Shown: positions 6,746 through 16,800 of the stretch, piece by piece
Position numbering within the stretch: position 1 is the stretch's first letter
Layout: each line of letters starts with the position of its first letter
Assembly (NCBI GenBank): GCA_036374135.1
Contig: DASUUK010000012.1
Span: 1 to 32,807, forward strand
Direction of reading: 5' to 3'
Origin: Euzebyales bacterium
Lineage (GTDB): Bacteria > Actinomycetota > Nitriliruptoria > Euzebyales > JAHELV01
Length of the DNA stretch: 32,807 bases
Notes under the pieces: generated by a model
What the model was told of the DNA's origin: nothing
Databases searched by the model: none
Seen by the model: the letters and a program-made list of their open reading frames with translations, nothing else
Position numbers and translations under genes: made by a program

Positions 6746-8470
6746 ATGCGAGACCACGAGGCTGAGATCCGTAGGCTTCGCGCCCAGGTCGCCGAGCTGG
6801 AGGATGAGACCGTCCTGTTGCGGCGTCGCCTCGACCACTCACCGTCGAGCGTGCGGCACCTCGAGGAGCGCCTGATCGAGGCGCGCAACCAGGTCGGTTC
6901 GTTGTCGAGCAAGAACACCCGCCTGGCCGAGACGTTGCGCGAGGCCCGCGAGCAGATCGTGGCGCTGAAGGAGCAGGTCGAGAAGCTGTCGGCGCCGCCG
7001 GCGACGTTCGGGGTGTTCCTTCGCGATGTCGACGACGACGTCGTCGAGATCTTCTCCAACGGTCGCAAGCTGCGCGTCCAGGTCGGCCCCGACATTGACC
7101 GTGACGCGCTGGCCACCGGCCAGGAGGTTGTGCTCAACGAGGCGCTCAACGTCGTCGAGGCCGCCTCGTACGAGATCACCGGCGAGGTCATGACGCTCAA
7201 GGAGCGCCTCGACGACGACCGGTTGCTGGTCGTCAACCACACCGACGACGAGCAGGTCGTCCGGCTGGCCGAGCCGCTCCGCGCGTCGCGCCTGCGTGCC
7301 GGCGACTCGCTGCTGGTCGAGTCGCGCTCGGGCTACGCCCTGGAACGCCTGCCGCGCCCGGAGGTTGAGGAGCTCGTCCTCGAGGAGGTCCCCGACATCG
7401 CGTACACGGACATCGGTGGTCTGGGCGACCAGATCGAGGCGATCCGCGACGCGGTCGAGCTGCCGTTCCTGCACGCCGACCTGTTCGTTGAGCACGAGCT
7501 CAAGCCGCCCAAGGGCATCCTGCTGTACGGACCGCCCGGATGCGGCAAGACGATGATCGCCAAGGCGGTCGCCAACTCGCTGGCCAAGCGGGTCGCCGAG
7601 AAGGAGGGCCGCGACGACGCGCGCAGCTACTTCCTGAACATCAAGGGCCCCGAGCTGCTCAACAAGTACGTCGGCGAGACCGAGCGTCAGATCCGGCTGA
7701 TCTTCCAGCGCGCCCGCGAGAAGGTCCAGGAGGGCCACCCGGTCATCGTGTTCTTCGACGAGATGGACTCGATCTTCCGCACGCGCGGATCAGGCGTGTC
7801 CAGCGACGTCGAGAACACGATCGTCCCGCAGTTGCTCAGCGAGATCGACGGTGTCGAGACGCTCAAGGACGTCATCGTCATAGGGGCGTCCAACCGCGAG
7901 GACATGATCGACCCGGCGATCCTGCGGCCCGGCCGCCTCGATGTGAAGATCAAGATCGACCGTCCCGACGAGGACGCCGCACGCGAGATCTTCGCGATCT
8001 ACCTGCACGCCGGCCTCCCCCTGCACCCCGACCTGGTCAAGCAGTTCGACGGCGAGCACGCGGCCGTCGAGTGGCTGGTCAGCGAGACGTGCCGGCGCAT
8101 GTACGCCGTCGACATGATGAACCAGTTCCTCGAGGTCACCTACGCCAACGGGGACAAGGAGGTCCTGTATTTCAAGGACTTCAACTCCGGCGCCATGATC
8201 GAGAACGTCGTCGCCCGCGCGAAGAAGATGGCCATCAAGCGGTACCTCGACGAGGGCCAGAAGGGCATCCGCGAGGAGGACCTGCTGGTCGCCATCCGCG
8301 ACGAGTTCAAGGAGAACGAGGACCTGCCCAACACGACCAACCCCGACGACTGGGCACGGATCTCGGGCAAGAAGGGCGAGCGCATCGTCTATGTGCGCAC
8401 CCTGGTCTCCGACGACGACCACGGCATGAGCAAGGCCATCGAGAGCATCAACACCGGCCAGTACCTGTAA
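6746..8470 (+). CDS. arc: proteasome-associated AAA ATPase ARC/Mpa
   Basis: Hexameric unfoldase that captures pupylated substrates and feeds them to the 20S proteasome. It has an N-terminal coiled coil (about residues 3-75, binds Pup), OB-fold interdomain (about 80-230), and AAA module with Walker A GPPGCGKT (262-269), Walker B VIVFFDE (D338, E339) and the arginine-finger region [11 protein letters not shown]. The C-terminal GQYL is the proteasome-docking motif of Mpa/ARC. The ATG at 6746 was chosen because it has CAGGAGG five bases upstream, gives the usual N-terminus and lies after a TATACT box; an in-frame ATG at 6644 would add 34 residues with no family match. Product is 574 residues. trmI ends 134 bp upstream. 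Confidence 0.96.
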   Translation: MRDHEAEIRRLRAQVAELEDETVLLRRRLDHSPSSVRHLEERLIEARNQVGSLSSKNTRLAETLREAREQIVALKEQVEKLSAPPATFGVFLRDVDDDVVEIFSNGRKLRVQVGPDIDRDALATGQEVVLNEALNVVEAASYEITGEVMTLKERLDDDRLLVVNHTDDEQVVRLAEPLRASRLRAGDSLLVESRSGYALERLPRPEVEELVLEEVPDIAYTDIGGLGDQIEAIRDAVELPFLHADLFVEHELKPPKGILLYGPPGCGKTMIAKAVANSLAKRVAEKEGRDDARSYFLNIKGPELLNKYVGETERQIRLIFQRAREKVQEGHPVIVFFDEMDSIFRTRGSGVSSDVENTIVPQLLSEIDGVETLKDVIVIGASNREDMIDPAILRPGRLDVKIKIDRPDEDAAREIFAIYLHAGLPLHPDLVKQFDGEHAAVEWLVSETCRRMYAVDMMNQFLEVTYANGDKEVLYFKDFNSGAMIENVVARAKKMAIKRYLDEGQKGIREEDLLVAIRDEFKENEDLPNTTNPDDWARISGKKGERIVYVRTLVSDDDHGMSKAIESINTGQYL

Positions 8471-8481
8471 CCGGCGCCGTC

Positions 8482-8512
8482 CGCCCCGCCCGCGTCCCGT
8501 GCGGGCGGGGCG
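8482..8512 (+). terminator. strong GC hairpin after arc
   Basis: A perfect 12-bp stem (8482-8493 with 8501-8512) around a 7-nt loop, beginning 11 bases after the arc stop. There is no T tract, as is common in high-GC actinobacteria. It probably separates arc from dop transcription. Confidence 0.6.
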
Positions 8513-8627
8513 CGGGTGGTCGTCGCCGGCCATGGTGGGTTGTCGCGGGCGCGGGTGGTCGTCGCTGGCCATGGTGGGTTGTCGCGGGCGTGGGTGGTCG
8601 TCGCCGGCCATGGTGGTTGTCGCGGGC
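8512..8627 (+). repeat. three tandem copies of a 39-bp unit
   Basis: Units at 8512-8550, 8551-8589 and 8590-8627. Units 1 and 2 differ at one base. Unit 3 differs near its start and lacks one G. Each contains GGCCATGG and ends in TTGTCGCGGGC. The first unit begins at the last base of the terminator stem. Confidence 0.85.
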
Positions 8628-8686
8628 ATGTGCTGGTTGACTGACGACCAGGGTGGTTGCCCTTTCACCGCGTTTCCGCGTCCTTC

Positions 8687-8724
8687 GACAACCACCACGT
8701 GATTCGCGCCCGATGGTGGTTGTC
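8687..8724. repeat. 11-bp inverted repeat upstream of dop
   Basis: GACAACCACCA (8687-8697) and TGGTGGTTGTC (8714-8724) are perfect reverse complements with a 16-nt spacer. The right arm also occurs in tandem unit 3 (8611-8621). It could be an operator, a hairpin in the leader, or part of a repeat family. Confidence 0.6.
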
Positions 8725-8766
8725 CTTTGCCAGGGTGGTGTCGGCGACTTCGGGGTGGGGCGATCG

Positions 8767-8772
8767 TAGGGT
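8767..8772 (+). promoter_or_regulatory. possible -10 of dop
   Basis: TAGGGT fits the TANNNT pattern and lies 53 bp before the dop ATG, just after the repeat cluster. No clear -35 is visible. Weak inference. Confidence 0.25.
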
Positions 8773-8825
8773 GGTGGCAGGCCAGGTGGTCGTGTCGCAC
8801 CGGTCGACCCGGGAAGGATCGGCAC

Positions 8826-10319
8826 ATGGCGCTCACCAAGTACATGGGTACCGAGACCGAGTACGGAATCACGGTCGTCGGGCGACCCGACTTCAACCCT
8901 GTGCTCGCCTCGTCGATGGTCGTCAACGCCTACACCGCTGACGGCCATCCCCGGGCGCGGTGGGACTACGAGGAGGAGAACCCATTGCGGGACGCCCGCG
9001 GGTTCACCCAGCCGGGACCACCGGACGTGCCGCCCAGCGACGACATCGGTCTGGCCAACTCGATCCTGACCAACGGCGCGCGCTTCTACGTCGACCACGC
9101 GCACCCGGAGTACTCGTCGCCCGAGTGCTCGAATCCGCGCGACGTCGTCATCTGGGACAAGGCGGGGGAGCGGGTGCTCGAGGAGGCGGCCCGGCGCGCC
9201 GAGCCACTGCTGGCCGAAGGCCACGGATCGTCGCGGATCGTCATCACCAAGAACAACACCGACGGCAAGGGTGCCGCCTACGGCATGCACGAGAACTACA
9301 TCGTGGACCGCCGTGTGCCGTTCGGGGCGCTCGTCCGCCAGATCATACCGTTCTTCGTCAGCCGCCAGCTGATGGTCGGGTCCGGACGGATCGGCAACGA
9401 GTTCAACCTGTCGGACGTCCCGTACCAGATCTCCCAGCGCGCCGACTTCTTCGAGGTCGAGGTCGGGCTCGAGACGACGCTCAAGCGGCCGATCGTCAAC
9501 ACGCGCGACGAACCGCACGCCGATCCCGAACGGTTCCGCCGGCTGCACGTCATCATCGGCGACGCCAACATGAGCGAGATCTGCACGTACCTGAAGCTCG
9601 GGTCGTGCGCGTTGGTGCTGTCGATGATCGAGGACGGCTTCTTCACCGACGTCCCGACGCTGGCCAAGCCCGTCGCCGCGCTGCACGAGTTGTCCCACGA
9701 TCTGACGTGCACCCGTACGGTCCCGATGGCCGACGGACGGCGCATCTCCGGGGTGCAGCTGCAGTGGTACTACCTGGAGCACGCGCGCAAGTACTACGAG
9801 ACGCGCGAGACCGCGCCGTGGACGGCCGATGTCCTCGCGACCTGGGAGCGGGTGCTGACCGCGCTCGAGGACGATCCGATGCAGCTCGACGGCGTGGTCG
9901 ACTGGGTCACGAAGCACCAGTTGCTGCGCCGGTACGCGGAGCGCGACGGACTCTCGTGGGACCATCCCCGGCTGGCGCTGATCGACGTGCAGTACCACGA
10001 TGTCCGTCGCGACAAGGGTCTGTACAACCACCTGGTCGGCAAGGGTCGCTGCGAACTGCTCGTCGACGAGGCCAAGGTGCGTCACGCGATGTCGACGCCG
10101 CCCGAGGACACTCGCGCGTGGTTCCGCGGCCGGTGCCTCGACAAGTTCCGGTCGTCGGTCACGGCCGCCGGCTGGGACGCGATCATCTTCGACATCGGGC
10201 GCGACACGTTGCAGCGTGTGCCGATGATGGATCCGGGACGGGGCAACCGCGCGATGACCGAACAGCTGATCGACCGCTGCGGGACCGCGGCGGAGCTGAT
10301 CGCCGCGCTGCAGGGCTGA
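8826..10319 (+). CDS. dop: Pup deamidase/depupylase Dop
   Basis: A 497-residue enzyme of the carboxylate-amine ligase superfamily. It converts the C-terminal Gln of Pup to Glu and removes Pup from substrates. It starts MALTKYMGTETEYGI, the Dop signature containing the metal/ATP-binding Glu10, followed by the Dop-type insertion (about residues 35-75) that PafA lacks. NGARFYVDHAHPEYSSPEC carries Asp90, equivalent to the catalytic Asp of characterised Dop. KNNTDGKGAAYGMHENY and TRDEPHADPERFRRLHV are shared with PafA. The ATG at 8826 is preceded by GGGAAGGA at a suitable distance. Pup here ends in Gln, so Dop is required for pupylation. Confidence 0.96.
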   Translation: MALTKYMGTETEYGITVVGRPDFNPVLASSMVVNAYTADGHPRARWDYEEENPLRDARGFTQPGPPDVPPSDDIGLANSILTNGARFYVDHAHPEYSSPECSNPRDVVIWDKAGERVLEEAARRAEPLLAEGHGSSRIVITKNNTDGKGAAYGMHENYIVDRRVPFGALVRQIIPFFVSRQLMVGSGRIGNEFNLSDVPYQISQRADFFEVEVGLETTLKRPIVNTRDEPHADPERFRRLHVIIGDANMSEICTYLKLGSCALVLSMIEDGFFTDVPTLAKPVAALHELSHDLTCTRTVPMADGRRISGVQLQWYYLEHARKYYETRETAPWTADVLATWERVLTALEDDPMQLDGVVDWVTKHQLLRRYAERDGLSWDHPRLALIDVQYHDVRRDKGLYNHLVGKGRCELLVDEAKVRHAMSTPPEDTRAWFRGRCLDKFRSSVTAAGWDAIIFDIGRDTLQRVPMMDPGRGNRAMTEQLIDRCGTAAELIAALQG

Positions 10320-10334
10320 GCGCGGGACTGATCG

Positions 10335-10363
10335 TTCCGCACCGAGGGTGGCGCGGCTAGACT
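10335..10363 (+). promoter_or_regulatory. putative promoter of pup-prcBA
   Basis: -35 TTCCGC (10335-10340), 17-bp spacer, -10 TAGACT (10358-10363), 40 bp before the pup ATG. The same -10 hexamer occurs before pafA. Consensus match only. Confidence 0.45.
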
Positions 10364-10403
10364 TCGCCTCGGAGGTTCCCCAGCCCCGAAAGGGTGCGAT
10401 TCC

Positions 10404-10592
10404 ATGAGCGACGGCGGACAGGTCCGGCGACAGCGCGGCAGCGAGGAGGCCGACGAAGTCACGACCGACGACCAGGTCGCCGAGGAGGTCGACACCTCCG
10501 ACGTCGACGAGCTGCTCGACGAGATCGACGAGGTGCTCGAGGAGAACGCCGAGGAGTTCGTGCGAAACTACGTGCAGAAGGGCGGTCAGTGA
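10404..10592 (+). CDS. pup: prokaryotic ubiquitin-like protein Pup
   Basis: A 62-residue, largely disordered acidic modifier. The N-terminus SDGGQVRRQRG is followed by a region predicted to become helical on the ATPase coiled coil (SDVDELLDEIDEVLEENAEEF), and the protein ends VQKGGQ. The terminal Gln must be deamidated by Dop to Glu before PafA ligates it to substrate lysines. The single Lys near the C-terminus (K59) is a possible self-pupylation site. The ATG at 10404 follows GAAAGGG. It lies 84 bp after dop and 46 bp before prcB. Confidence 0.97.
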   Translation: MSDGGQVRRQRGSEEADEVTTDDQVAEEVDTSDVDELLDEIDEVLEENAEEFVRNYVQKGGQ

Positions 10593-10638
10593 GCGCAGGG
10601 AGCCGGCGGGCGGGGATCGAACAGATGGAATCGAGCCG

Positions 10639-11463
10639 ATGACCCTGCCCCCATCAGACTCTCCGTTCGACCCGACCGCGATCAGCTTCACCGCCAACCT
10701 GCGCCGCGCCGCGCCTGAGCTGTTCGCTGCGGGCGATCGCGGCGGCCACCCGTCCGCCCATTCGGTCCCGTCCCACGTCGATGGAACCACCGTGGTCGCG
10801 CTGACCTACGCCGGTGGCGTGATCATGTCAGGCGACCGGCGCGCGACGGCGGGCAACGTCATCTCGAAGCGCGACATGCGCAAGGTCTTCCCGGCCGACG
10901 ACTGGTCCGCGGTGGGCATCTCGGGGTCGGCCGGTCCGGCGATGGAGCTCGCGAAGATCCTCTCCACCGAGCTCGAGCACTACGAGAAGGTCGAGGGCGC
11001 GCCCCTGTCGCTGGAGGGCAAGGCGAACAAGCTCGCACAGCTCATCCGCGGCAATCTGCCGATGGCGATGCAGGGGCTGGTCGTCGTCCCGCTTTTCGCC
11101 GGCTTCGATCTGAGTGACCAGGTCCCTCGCATCTACGAGTACGACGTCGTCGGCGGCCGGTACGAGGAACGCCGGTTCGCCACGACCGGATCCGGCGGGC
11201 GCGATGCGCGCGGATCGCTGAAGGCGCGATACTCAGCCGATCTGTCGCCCGAGCGTGCGATCGACATCGCGATCGAGGCGTTGTGGGACGCGGCCGACGA
11301 GGACTCGGCGACCGGCGGACCCGACGTCGTGCGTGGGATCTACCCGCTGGTGGCGCAGATCGACAGCGACGGCTACCGCGAGCTCAACGACGACACCGTC
11401 GCGGCGCGCGTGCGCGAGATCATCGCCGAGCGCCGTATGGTGCCGGTCGACGAGAACGGGTGA
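10639..11463 (+). CDS. prcB: 20S proteasome beta subunit
   Basis: Catalytic subunit of the proteasome core, 274 residues. A propeptide of about 49 residues ends at HVDG, and cleavage exposes Thr50 (TTVVALTYAGG), the N-terminal nucleophile. SGDRRATAGNVISKRDMRK contains the conserved Asp-Arg and Lys of the active site; ISGSAGPAMELAKIL and ELEHYEKVEG also match actinobacterial PrcB. The ATG at 10639 gives the usual propeptide length; the ATG at 10625 is in another frame. The ribosome-binding site is weak. Only 12 bp separate it from prcA, so the two are co-expressed for 1:1 assembly. Confidence 0.97.
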   Translation: MTLPPSDSPFDPTAISFTANLRRAAPELFAAGDRGGHPSAHSVPSHVDGTTVVALTYAGGVIMSGDRRATAGNVISKRDMRKVFPADDWSAVGISGSAGPAMELAKILSTELEHYEKVEGAPLSLEGKANKLAQLIRGNLPMAMQGLVVVPLFAGFDLSDQVPRIYEYDVVGGRYEERRFATTGSGGRDARGSLKARYSADLSPERAIDIAIEALWDAADEDSATGGPDVVRGIYPLVAQIDSDGYRELNDDTVAARVREIIAERRMVPVDENG

Positions 11464-11475
11464 GGGGTCCCCACG

Positions 11476-12141
11476 ATGTTCCCGTACGTCTCACCCGAAC
11501 AGCAGATGAAGGACCGGGCGGACTTCGCCCGGAAGGGGATCGCCCGTGGACGCGCCGTGACCGGTCTCGTCTACGACGACGGCATGCTGTTCGTCGCCGA
11601 GAACCCGTCGTCGCTGTACAAGGTCAGCGAGCTGTACGACCGGCTGGCGTTCGCCGCGGTCGGTCGCTACAACGAGTTCGAGTCGTTACGGCGCCAGGGC
11701 ATCCGGCTGGCCGACGTGCTGGGGTACCAGTACGCGCGGGAGGACGTCACCGGGCGCTCGATGGCGAACGCCTACGCCAGCGCGCTGGGCACGGCGTTCA
11801 GTGAGAGCTCCAAGCCGTTCGAGGTGGAGCTCCTCGTCGCTGAGGTCCGCGCGGACGGGGTCGACCTCTTCCACATCCTCTACGACGGATCGATCAGCGT
11901 GGAGGAGGGCTTCGTCGCCATCGGCGGACAGGCCGATGCAATCTCGACCGCGCTGGCCGAACGGTTCGAGCGTGGGAGAGACAGGGCGACTGCGCTGCGC
12001 ACCGCTCACGCTGCGTTGAGCTCGGCCGACGACCACGAGATCACCCCCGACCGGCTCGAGGTCGCCGGACTCGATCGTCGCCGCGGACGACGCAAGTTCT
12101 TCCGGTTGACGCGTGAGGAGATCGCGGCCGCGCTCGGCTGA
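11476..12141 (+). CDS. prcA: 20S proteasome alpha subunit
   Basis: Structural alpha subunit of 221 residues that forms the gated outer rings of the 20S core. MFPYVSPEQQMKDRADFARK is the typical N-terminal gate and H0 region. GIARGRAVTGLVYDDGMLFV, LYKVSELYDRLAFAAVG and RYNEFESLRRQGIRLAD follow in the order seen in mycobacterial PrcA. The catalytic Thr is absent, as expected. The ATG at 11476 is preceded by GAGGGG. The C-terminal part (after about residue 170) is variable and basic. Confidence 0.97.
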   Translation: MFPYVSPEQQMKDRADFARKGIARGRAVTGLVYDDGMLFVAENPSSLYKVSELYDRLAFAAVGRYNEFESLRRQGIRLADVLGYQYAREDVTGRSMANAYASALGTAFSESSKPFEVELLVAEVRADGVDLFHILYDGSISVEEGFVAIGGQADAISTALAERFERGRDRATALRTAHAALSSADDHEITPDRLEVAGLDRRRGRRKFFRLTREEIAAALG

Positions 12142-12282
12142 TTCCGGCCGGCCCGCAGGGCGGGGCAGGCGCACCGGCCTGACCTCAGCGCAGGGACGTT
12201 CTTGTCGCGCCGCGCCACGCCGACGGGTGAGGGTTGGTGTCGTGTTGGCGCGTGCTCAGCGGCCGCCGATGTCAGCGTGTCC

Positions 12283-12311
12283 GTCGACGCTGTCCCCGTG
12301 ACGCGTAGACT
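12283..12311 (+). promoter_or_regulatory. putative promoter of pafA
   Basis: -35 GTCGAC (12283-12288), 17-bp spacer, -10 TAGACT (12306-12311), 92 bp before the pafA start. It shares its -10 with the pup promoter, so similar expression is plausible. Consensus match only. Confidence 0.45.
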
Positions 12312-12403
12312 GTATGGCTGCAACCGCACGTCGGTGATGCGGGGGGTCGCCATCGCCAACGGGACCCGCCGACGACACCGACTGGCCGGACGACAGGGGC
12401 AAC

Positions 12404-13759
12404 GTGGACCGGCGGATCTTCGGCATCGAAGTCGAGTACGGGGTCACCTGCACGTTCCGCGGACAGCGACGGTTGTCGCCGGACGAGGTCGCGCGGTATC
12501 TGTTCCGACGCGTCGTGAGCTGGGGCCGATCGTCGAACGTCTTCCTCGAGAACGGCGCGCGGCTCTACCTGGACGTCGGTTCGCACCCCGAGTACGCGAC
12601 GCCCGAGTGCGACACCGTCAGCGGTGTCGTCGCGCACGACAAGGCCGGGGAACGGATCCTCGAGTCGCTCGTCGAGCAGGCCGAGCAGCGGCTGCACGAG
12701 GAAGGCATCGCCGGAACGATATTCCTGTTCAAGAACAACACGGACTCGGCCGGCAACTCGTACGGCAGCCACGAGAACTACCTCGTCAGCCGGGTCGGTG
12801 AGTTTCAGAAGCTCGCGGACACGCTCATCCCGTTCCTTGTCTCGCGACAGATCTACGCGGGTGCCGGCAAGGTGCTGCAGACGCCGCGCGGCGCCCTGTA
12901 CTCGATCGCACAGCGGGCCGAGCACATCTGGGAGGGACTGAGCTCGGCGACCACCCGCAGCCGCCCGATCATCAACAGCCGCGACGAACCGCACGCCGAC
13001 GCCGAGCGGTACCGCAGGCTGCACGTGATCGTGGGGGACTCGAACATGAGCGAGTACGCCACATGGCTCAAGCTCGCCACCGCCGACCTCGTCCTGCGCA
13101 TGATCGAGGCGGGCACGGTGATGCGTGACCTGACGCTCGACAACCCCATCCGGGCGATCCGCGAAATCAGTCACGACATGACGTGCAGCCGGCGGGTGCG
13201 GCTGGAGGGCGGACGGGACCTGTCGGCGCTCGAGATCCAGCGCGTGTATCTGGAGCGCGTGATGCGCTTCCTCCAGCACCACGGTTCGGATCCGGTGAGC
13301 GACCGGGTCGTCAGCGAGTGGGCGCGCGTGCTGGATACGCTGGAGACCGATCCGCTCAAGCTGGGGCGCGAGTGCGACTGGGTCGCCAAGTACCACCTGG
13401 TCGAGGACTACCGCCGTCGCCACGATCTGCCGCTGTCGCACCCGCGGGTCGCGATGCTCGACCTGCAGTATCACGACGTCAATCGCTCCCGGGGCCTGTA
13501 CTACCTGCTGCAGCGTCGAGCGAAGGTCGACCGTGTGGTCGATGACGCCGCGATCCGGTTGGCGATGCGGACCCCACCCCAGTCGACCCGCGCGAAGCTA
13601 CGCGGCGAGTTCATCCGCCAGGCGAAGCGCAAGCGGCGTGACTTCACCGTTGACTGGGTGCACCTCAAGCTCAACGATCAGGCGCAGCGGACGGTGCTGT
13701 GCAAGGACCCGTTCCGGTCCGAGGACGAACGGGTCGCCAAGCTGATCGCCAGCATGTGA
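12404..13759 (+). CDS. pafA: Pup-protein ligase PafA
   Basis: Ligase of 451 residues, the normal length, that uses ATP to join the C-terminal Glu of deamidated Pup to substrate lysines. From a GTG start: [14 protein letters not shown] carries the metal-binding Glu9 and Glu11, and [20 protein letters not shown] carries Asp57, equivalent to the catalytic base of characterised Paf[18 protein letters not shown] and [20 protein letters not shown] are the shared Dop/PafA motifs. The GTG at 12404 is preceded by CAGGGGC. Unlike mycobacteria, no pafB-pafC pair follows; the next gene is a convergent penicillin-binding protein 54 bp away. Confidence 0.97.
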   Translation: MDRRIFGIEVEYGVTCTFRGQRRLSPDEVARYLFRRVVSWGRSSNVFLENGARLYLDVGSHPEYATPECDTVSGVVAHDKAGERILESLVEQAEQRLHEEGIAGTIFLFKNNTDSAGNSYGSHENYLVSRVGEFQKLADTLIPFLVSRQIYAGAGKVLQTPRGALYSIAQRAEHIWEGLSSATTRSRPIINSRDEPHADAERYRRLHVIVGDSNMSEYATWLKLATADLVLRMIEAGTVMRDLTLDNPIRAIREISHDMTCSRRVRLEGGRDLSALEIQRVYLERVMRFLQHHGSDPVSDRVVSEWARVLDTLETDPLKLGRECDWVAKYHLVEDYRRRHDLPLSHPRVAMLDLQYHDVNRSRGLYYLLQRRAKVDRVVDDAAIRLAMRTPPQSTRAKLRGEFIRQAKRKRRDFTVDWVHLKLNDQAQRTVLCKDPFRSEDERVAKLIASM

Positions 13760-13813
13760 GCACTGCTGTCCGCCAGACGGGCTGACCCCCGGCTGCAGCG
13801 CCGTTCAGCGCGC

Positions 13814-16800
13814 TCAGTCGTCGCCGCCCCCGCCGCCGTTGCCGCGGCCTTGGTTGCCGCCGCCATCATTGCCGCCGCCGCTGTTGCCGCCGCCGCTGTT
13901 GCCGCCGCCGTCGCCATCGCCGCCGCTATCGCCATCGCCGCCGGTATCGCTGCGCTCGGGCTCGGGCGGGGGAGGAGGCGTTCCGGTCGAGACGCCCAGG
14001 TACACGGTCGTGCCGACCTGTGCGCTGTCGCTCGGGCTGACCCACAGCACCGAACCGGCCGGTGCGGCTGACGCCTGGTACTGCGCGCGTCCGATGAGCT
14101 TCTTCTTGGCGAGCCTGTTGAGCGCATCCTGGGCACTGCGGCCGACCAGGTCCGGCACCTTCACGGTCTTGCCGACGAACTCCGCCTCGTTGACGGTCGG
14201 GAAGTCCTTCACGTTGCGTGTCGACAGTGCCTGTTGCATGAAGTCGAGCCAGACGGGAGCGGCGACGCCACCGCCGGTCGCGCCGTACATCCTGACCTGG
14301 CCGTTCTTGTGGCCGACCCACACCGCCGTCGACATCACCGGTGTCGTGGCGACGAACCAGGCATCGGTGGCCAGCTGTGTGGTGCCCGTCTTGCCCGCGA
14401 CCGGCCACGGATACACCGACTCCGCGATGTAGGAAGCCGTGCCGCCGGCGCTGGGCGGTCCCTTCAGCATCCGGAGCGCTGCGGCGTTGACCGCCGGCTT
14501 CAGCGCCTGCGTCCTCTGCGGCTCGCGCTTGTACAGGACCTTGTTGCCCTGCTTGACCTGTGCGATGAGGTGCGGCTCGATGTGCACGCCGTTGTTGGCG
14601 AAGGTGCCGTAGGCGGACGCCATCTCGACCGTGGTCACACCCTGGCGCAGACCGCCGAGCACGATGGCCGGACCGTACTCGCCCTGCTCGCCGACGCCGA
14701 CACGCGAGATGCCGAGCTTCTCGGCCATGTTCACGGCCTTTTCGACACCCACCAACTGGATCAGCTGCGCGAAATAGGTGTTCACCGACCCCTTCGTGGC
14801 CGCGGCCATGTCGATCTGGCCGTACGACGCACCGCCGTAGTTGGACACGATCCAGTCCGGCCCCCAACGCTGCGGGAAGACCATCGGGCTGCGGGCGTCG
14901 AGCGTCGTGCTCGGTGAGAACCCCTGGCGCAGCGCCTCGGCCATGACGAACGGCTTGAACGAACTGCCCGGCTGACGGCGACCACGCAGTGCGACGTTGA
15001 AGTTCTGCTTGTTGTAGCGTCGTGCCGATGCGGCGGCCTTGATCGCACCGGTCCGCGGGTCGACGGTGCTGATGGCGGCGGTGACGCCGTCCTGCCCGTT
15101 GTCGCTGGGGTACCTGCTCTCGATGGTCTCAACCGCGAGCTTCTGCAGCTTGGGCGAGATGGTCGTGCGGATGCGCAGGCCGCCGGTGAACAGGTTGTCC
15201 TCGCGTTCCTGCACGGTCGCGCCGAACACCGGGTTGGCCTTGATCTCGCCGATGACCTCCTCGACGATCGATGGCTGCCTGTTCGTGTTCCGCAAGGGCG
15301 GCTGGATCTTCAGCGGCCGGGTCTTGAGCTTCTCGGCATGCTGCTCGGTGACGAAGCCGGCCTCGGACATGCTGTCCAGCACCAGGTCACGCTGTTCGCG
15401 TGCGAGATCGGGGTTGAACCGTGGGTTGTACGCGCTGGGCGAGCTGATCAGGCCGGCCAGCAGTGCCGCCTGGTCCACCCGGATCTTGCTGACGTCGGCA
15501 CGGAAGAACTCCTCCGATGCCGCCTGCAGGCCGTAGGCGCCGGATCCGAAGTAGACCTGGTTGACGTAGCGGTCGAGGATCTCCTCCTTGGTGAAGCGCT
15601 CCTCGAGCGCGATCGCGTAGGCGATCTCCTTCAGCTTGCGCTCGACGGACTGGTCGAGCCCGATCTCCTTGAAGTTGAGACGCGCCACCTGCTGGGAGAT
15701 CGTCGACCCACCCTGCTCGACGCCGCCGGCCCGGAAGTTGGCGAAGAACGCGCGACCGATGCCGGCCGGGTCGTAGCCCTCGTGATCGAAGAACTTCTTG
15801 TCCTCGGCGGCCACGATCGCCTGCCACGCGTGATCGGGCATGCTCTCGACACGTACGGGCTTGCGGTCCTCCTCGCCGTGGAGGATGGCCAGCAGGCTGC
15901 CGTTGGCGTACAGGATCCGCGTCCGCTGCGCGAGCGGGTCGAACGCGGTGTCGTCCGGGAGGATGAGCTCGGCATCGGCCGACTCGGACGCGAACGCGAC
16001 CGCTCTGGGCAGCAGAGCGACAGCGGCCACGACGATGGCGGCCAGGCCGGCGAGACTGGCAAGCGAGAACACCGCGGCGCGCACCAACCACGGCCACTCA
16101 CGCTCGCGCCGCCGGCGCAGGGGCGGCATCCACGCCGGCACCAGCGACCGTCTCGGCACCCGGCGGAACGCACGCGTCGCCCGCCCGGCCACGGAGGTCA
16201 CCGCGGCAACCGGTGCGCGCTCGGCGTCGTCCTCGTCCTCTGCATCGAGCAGGGCGGCCGGAGCGCGTCCGTTGCCACCGGCCGGCGTACTGCCATTGCG
16301 GCCCGGTTGGAGGCCGTGGCGTCCGACGGGGCCGGGCGATGCGCCGTCACCCGCGCTGGCCGCGCCGTTGCCGGCGACCCTGTCGGACGCTTGTTCGGAC
16401 GTGTCGCCGTCGGGTGTCTGGATCGCACCCGGTGCGGCTGCGCTGTCCGTATCGGCCGGGCCGTCGGGATCGTCGGCGGTCGCATGGCCGTCGGCCACCG
16501 CAGGATCGTCGTCGTCGACGCCGGCGGATCCGGCCGGATCCGCCTCGTGCGTGTCGGCCTCGCCGGTTGCGGCAGCGCCCGCGGGGGTCGCGTCGGCAGG
16601 TGTGCCGGCCACCTGGGCGCCAGTCGCACCCGTGGCGTCCGTACCGGCGGTCGTCGCCGCCCGATCATCGTTGGCGTGGACGTCCGCGTCGTCCGCGTCG
16701 GCGACGGACCCCGCCGTGTCCGCCCCAGCGGCACGATGCTCCGCCCCGTCGCGCGGCTCCTCGGCGGCGGCCGGACCGGGTCGGGTGCCGTTGTCGAGTG

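Larger units (their letters stand above)
8471..8825. other. 355-bp gap between arc and dop: terminator, tandem and inverted repeats
   Basis: No gene is seen. The gap holds a strong GC hairpin (8482-8512), three tandem copies of a 39-bp unit (8512-8627), a direct repeat GGTGGTTG(C/T)CCTTT (8652-8665, 8715-8728) and an 11-bp inverted repeat (8687-8724). A core of GGTGGTTG recurs throughout. The short frames here are products of the repeats and have no family match. Confidence 0.7.

Noticed and set aside
8512-8627. CRISPR array
   Set aside because: The 39-bp units abut one another without spacers.
8448-10790. Long minus-strand frame opposite dop and pup
   Set aside because: A shadow frame produced by GC-biased codons; no family motifs, and the opposite strand carries dop and pup.
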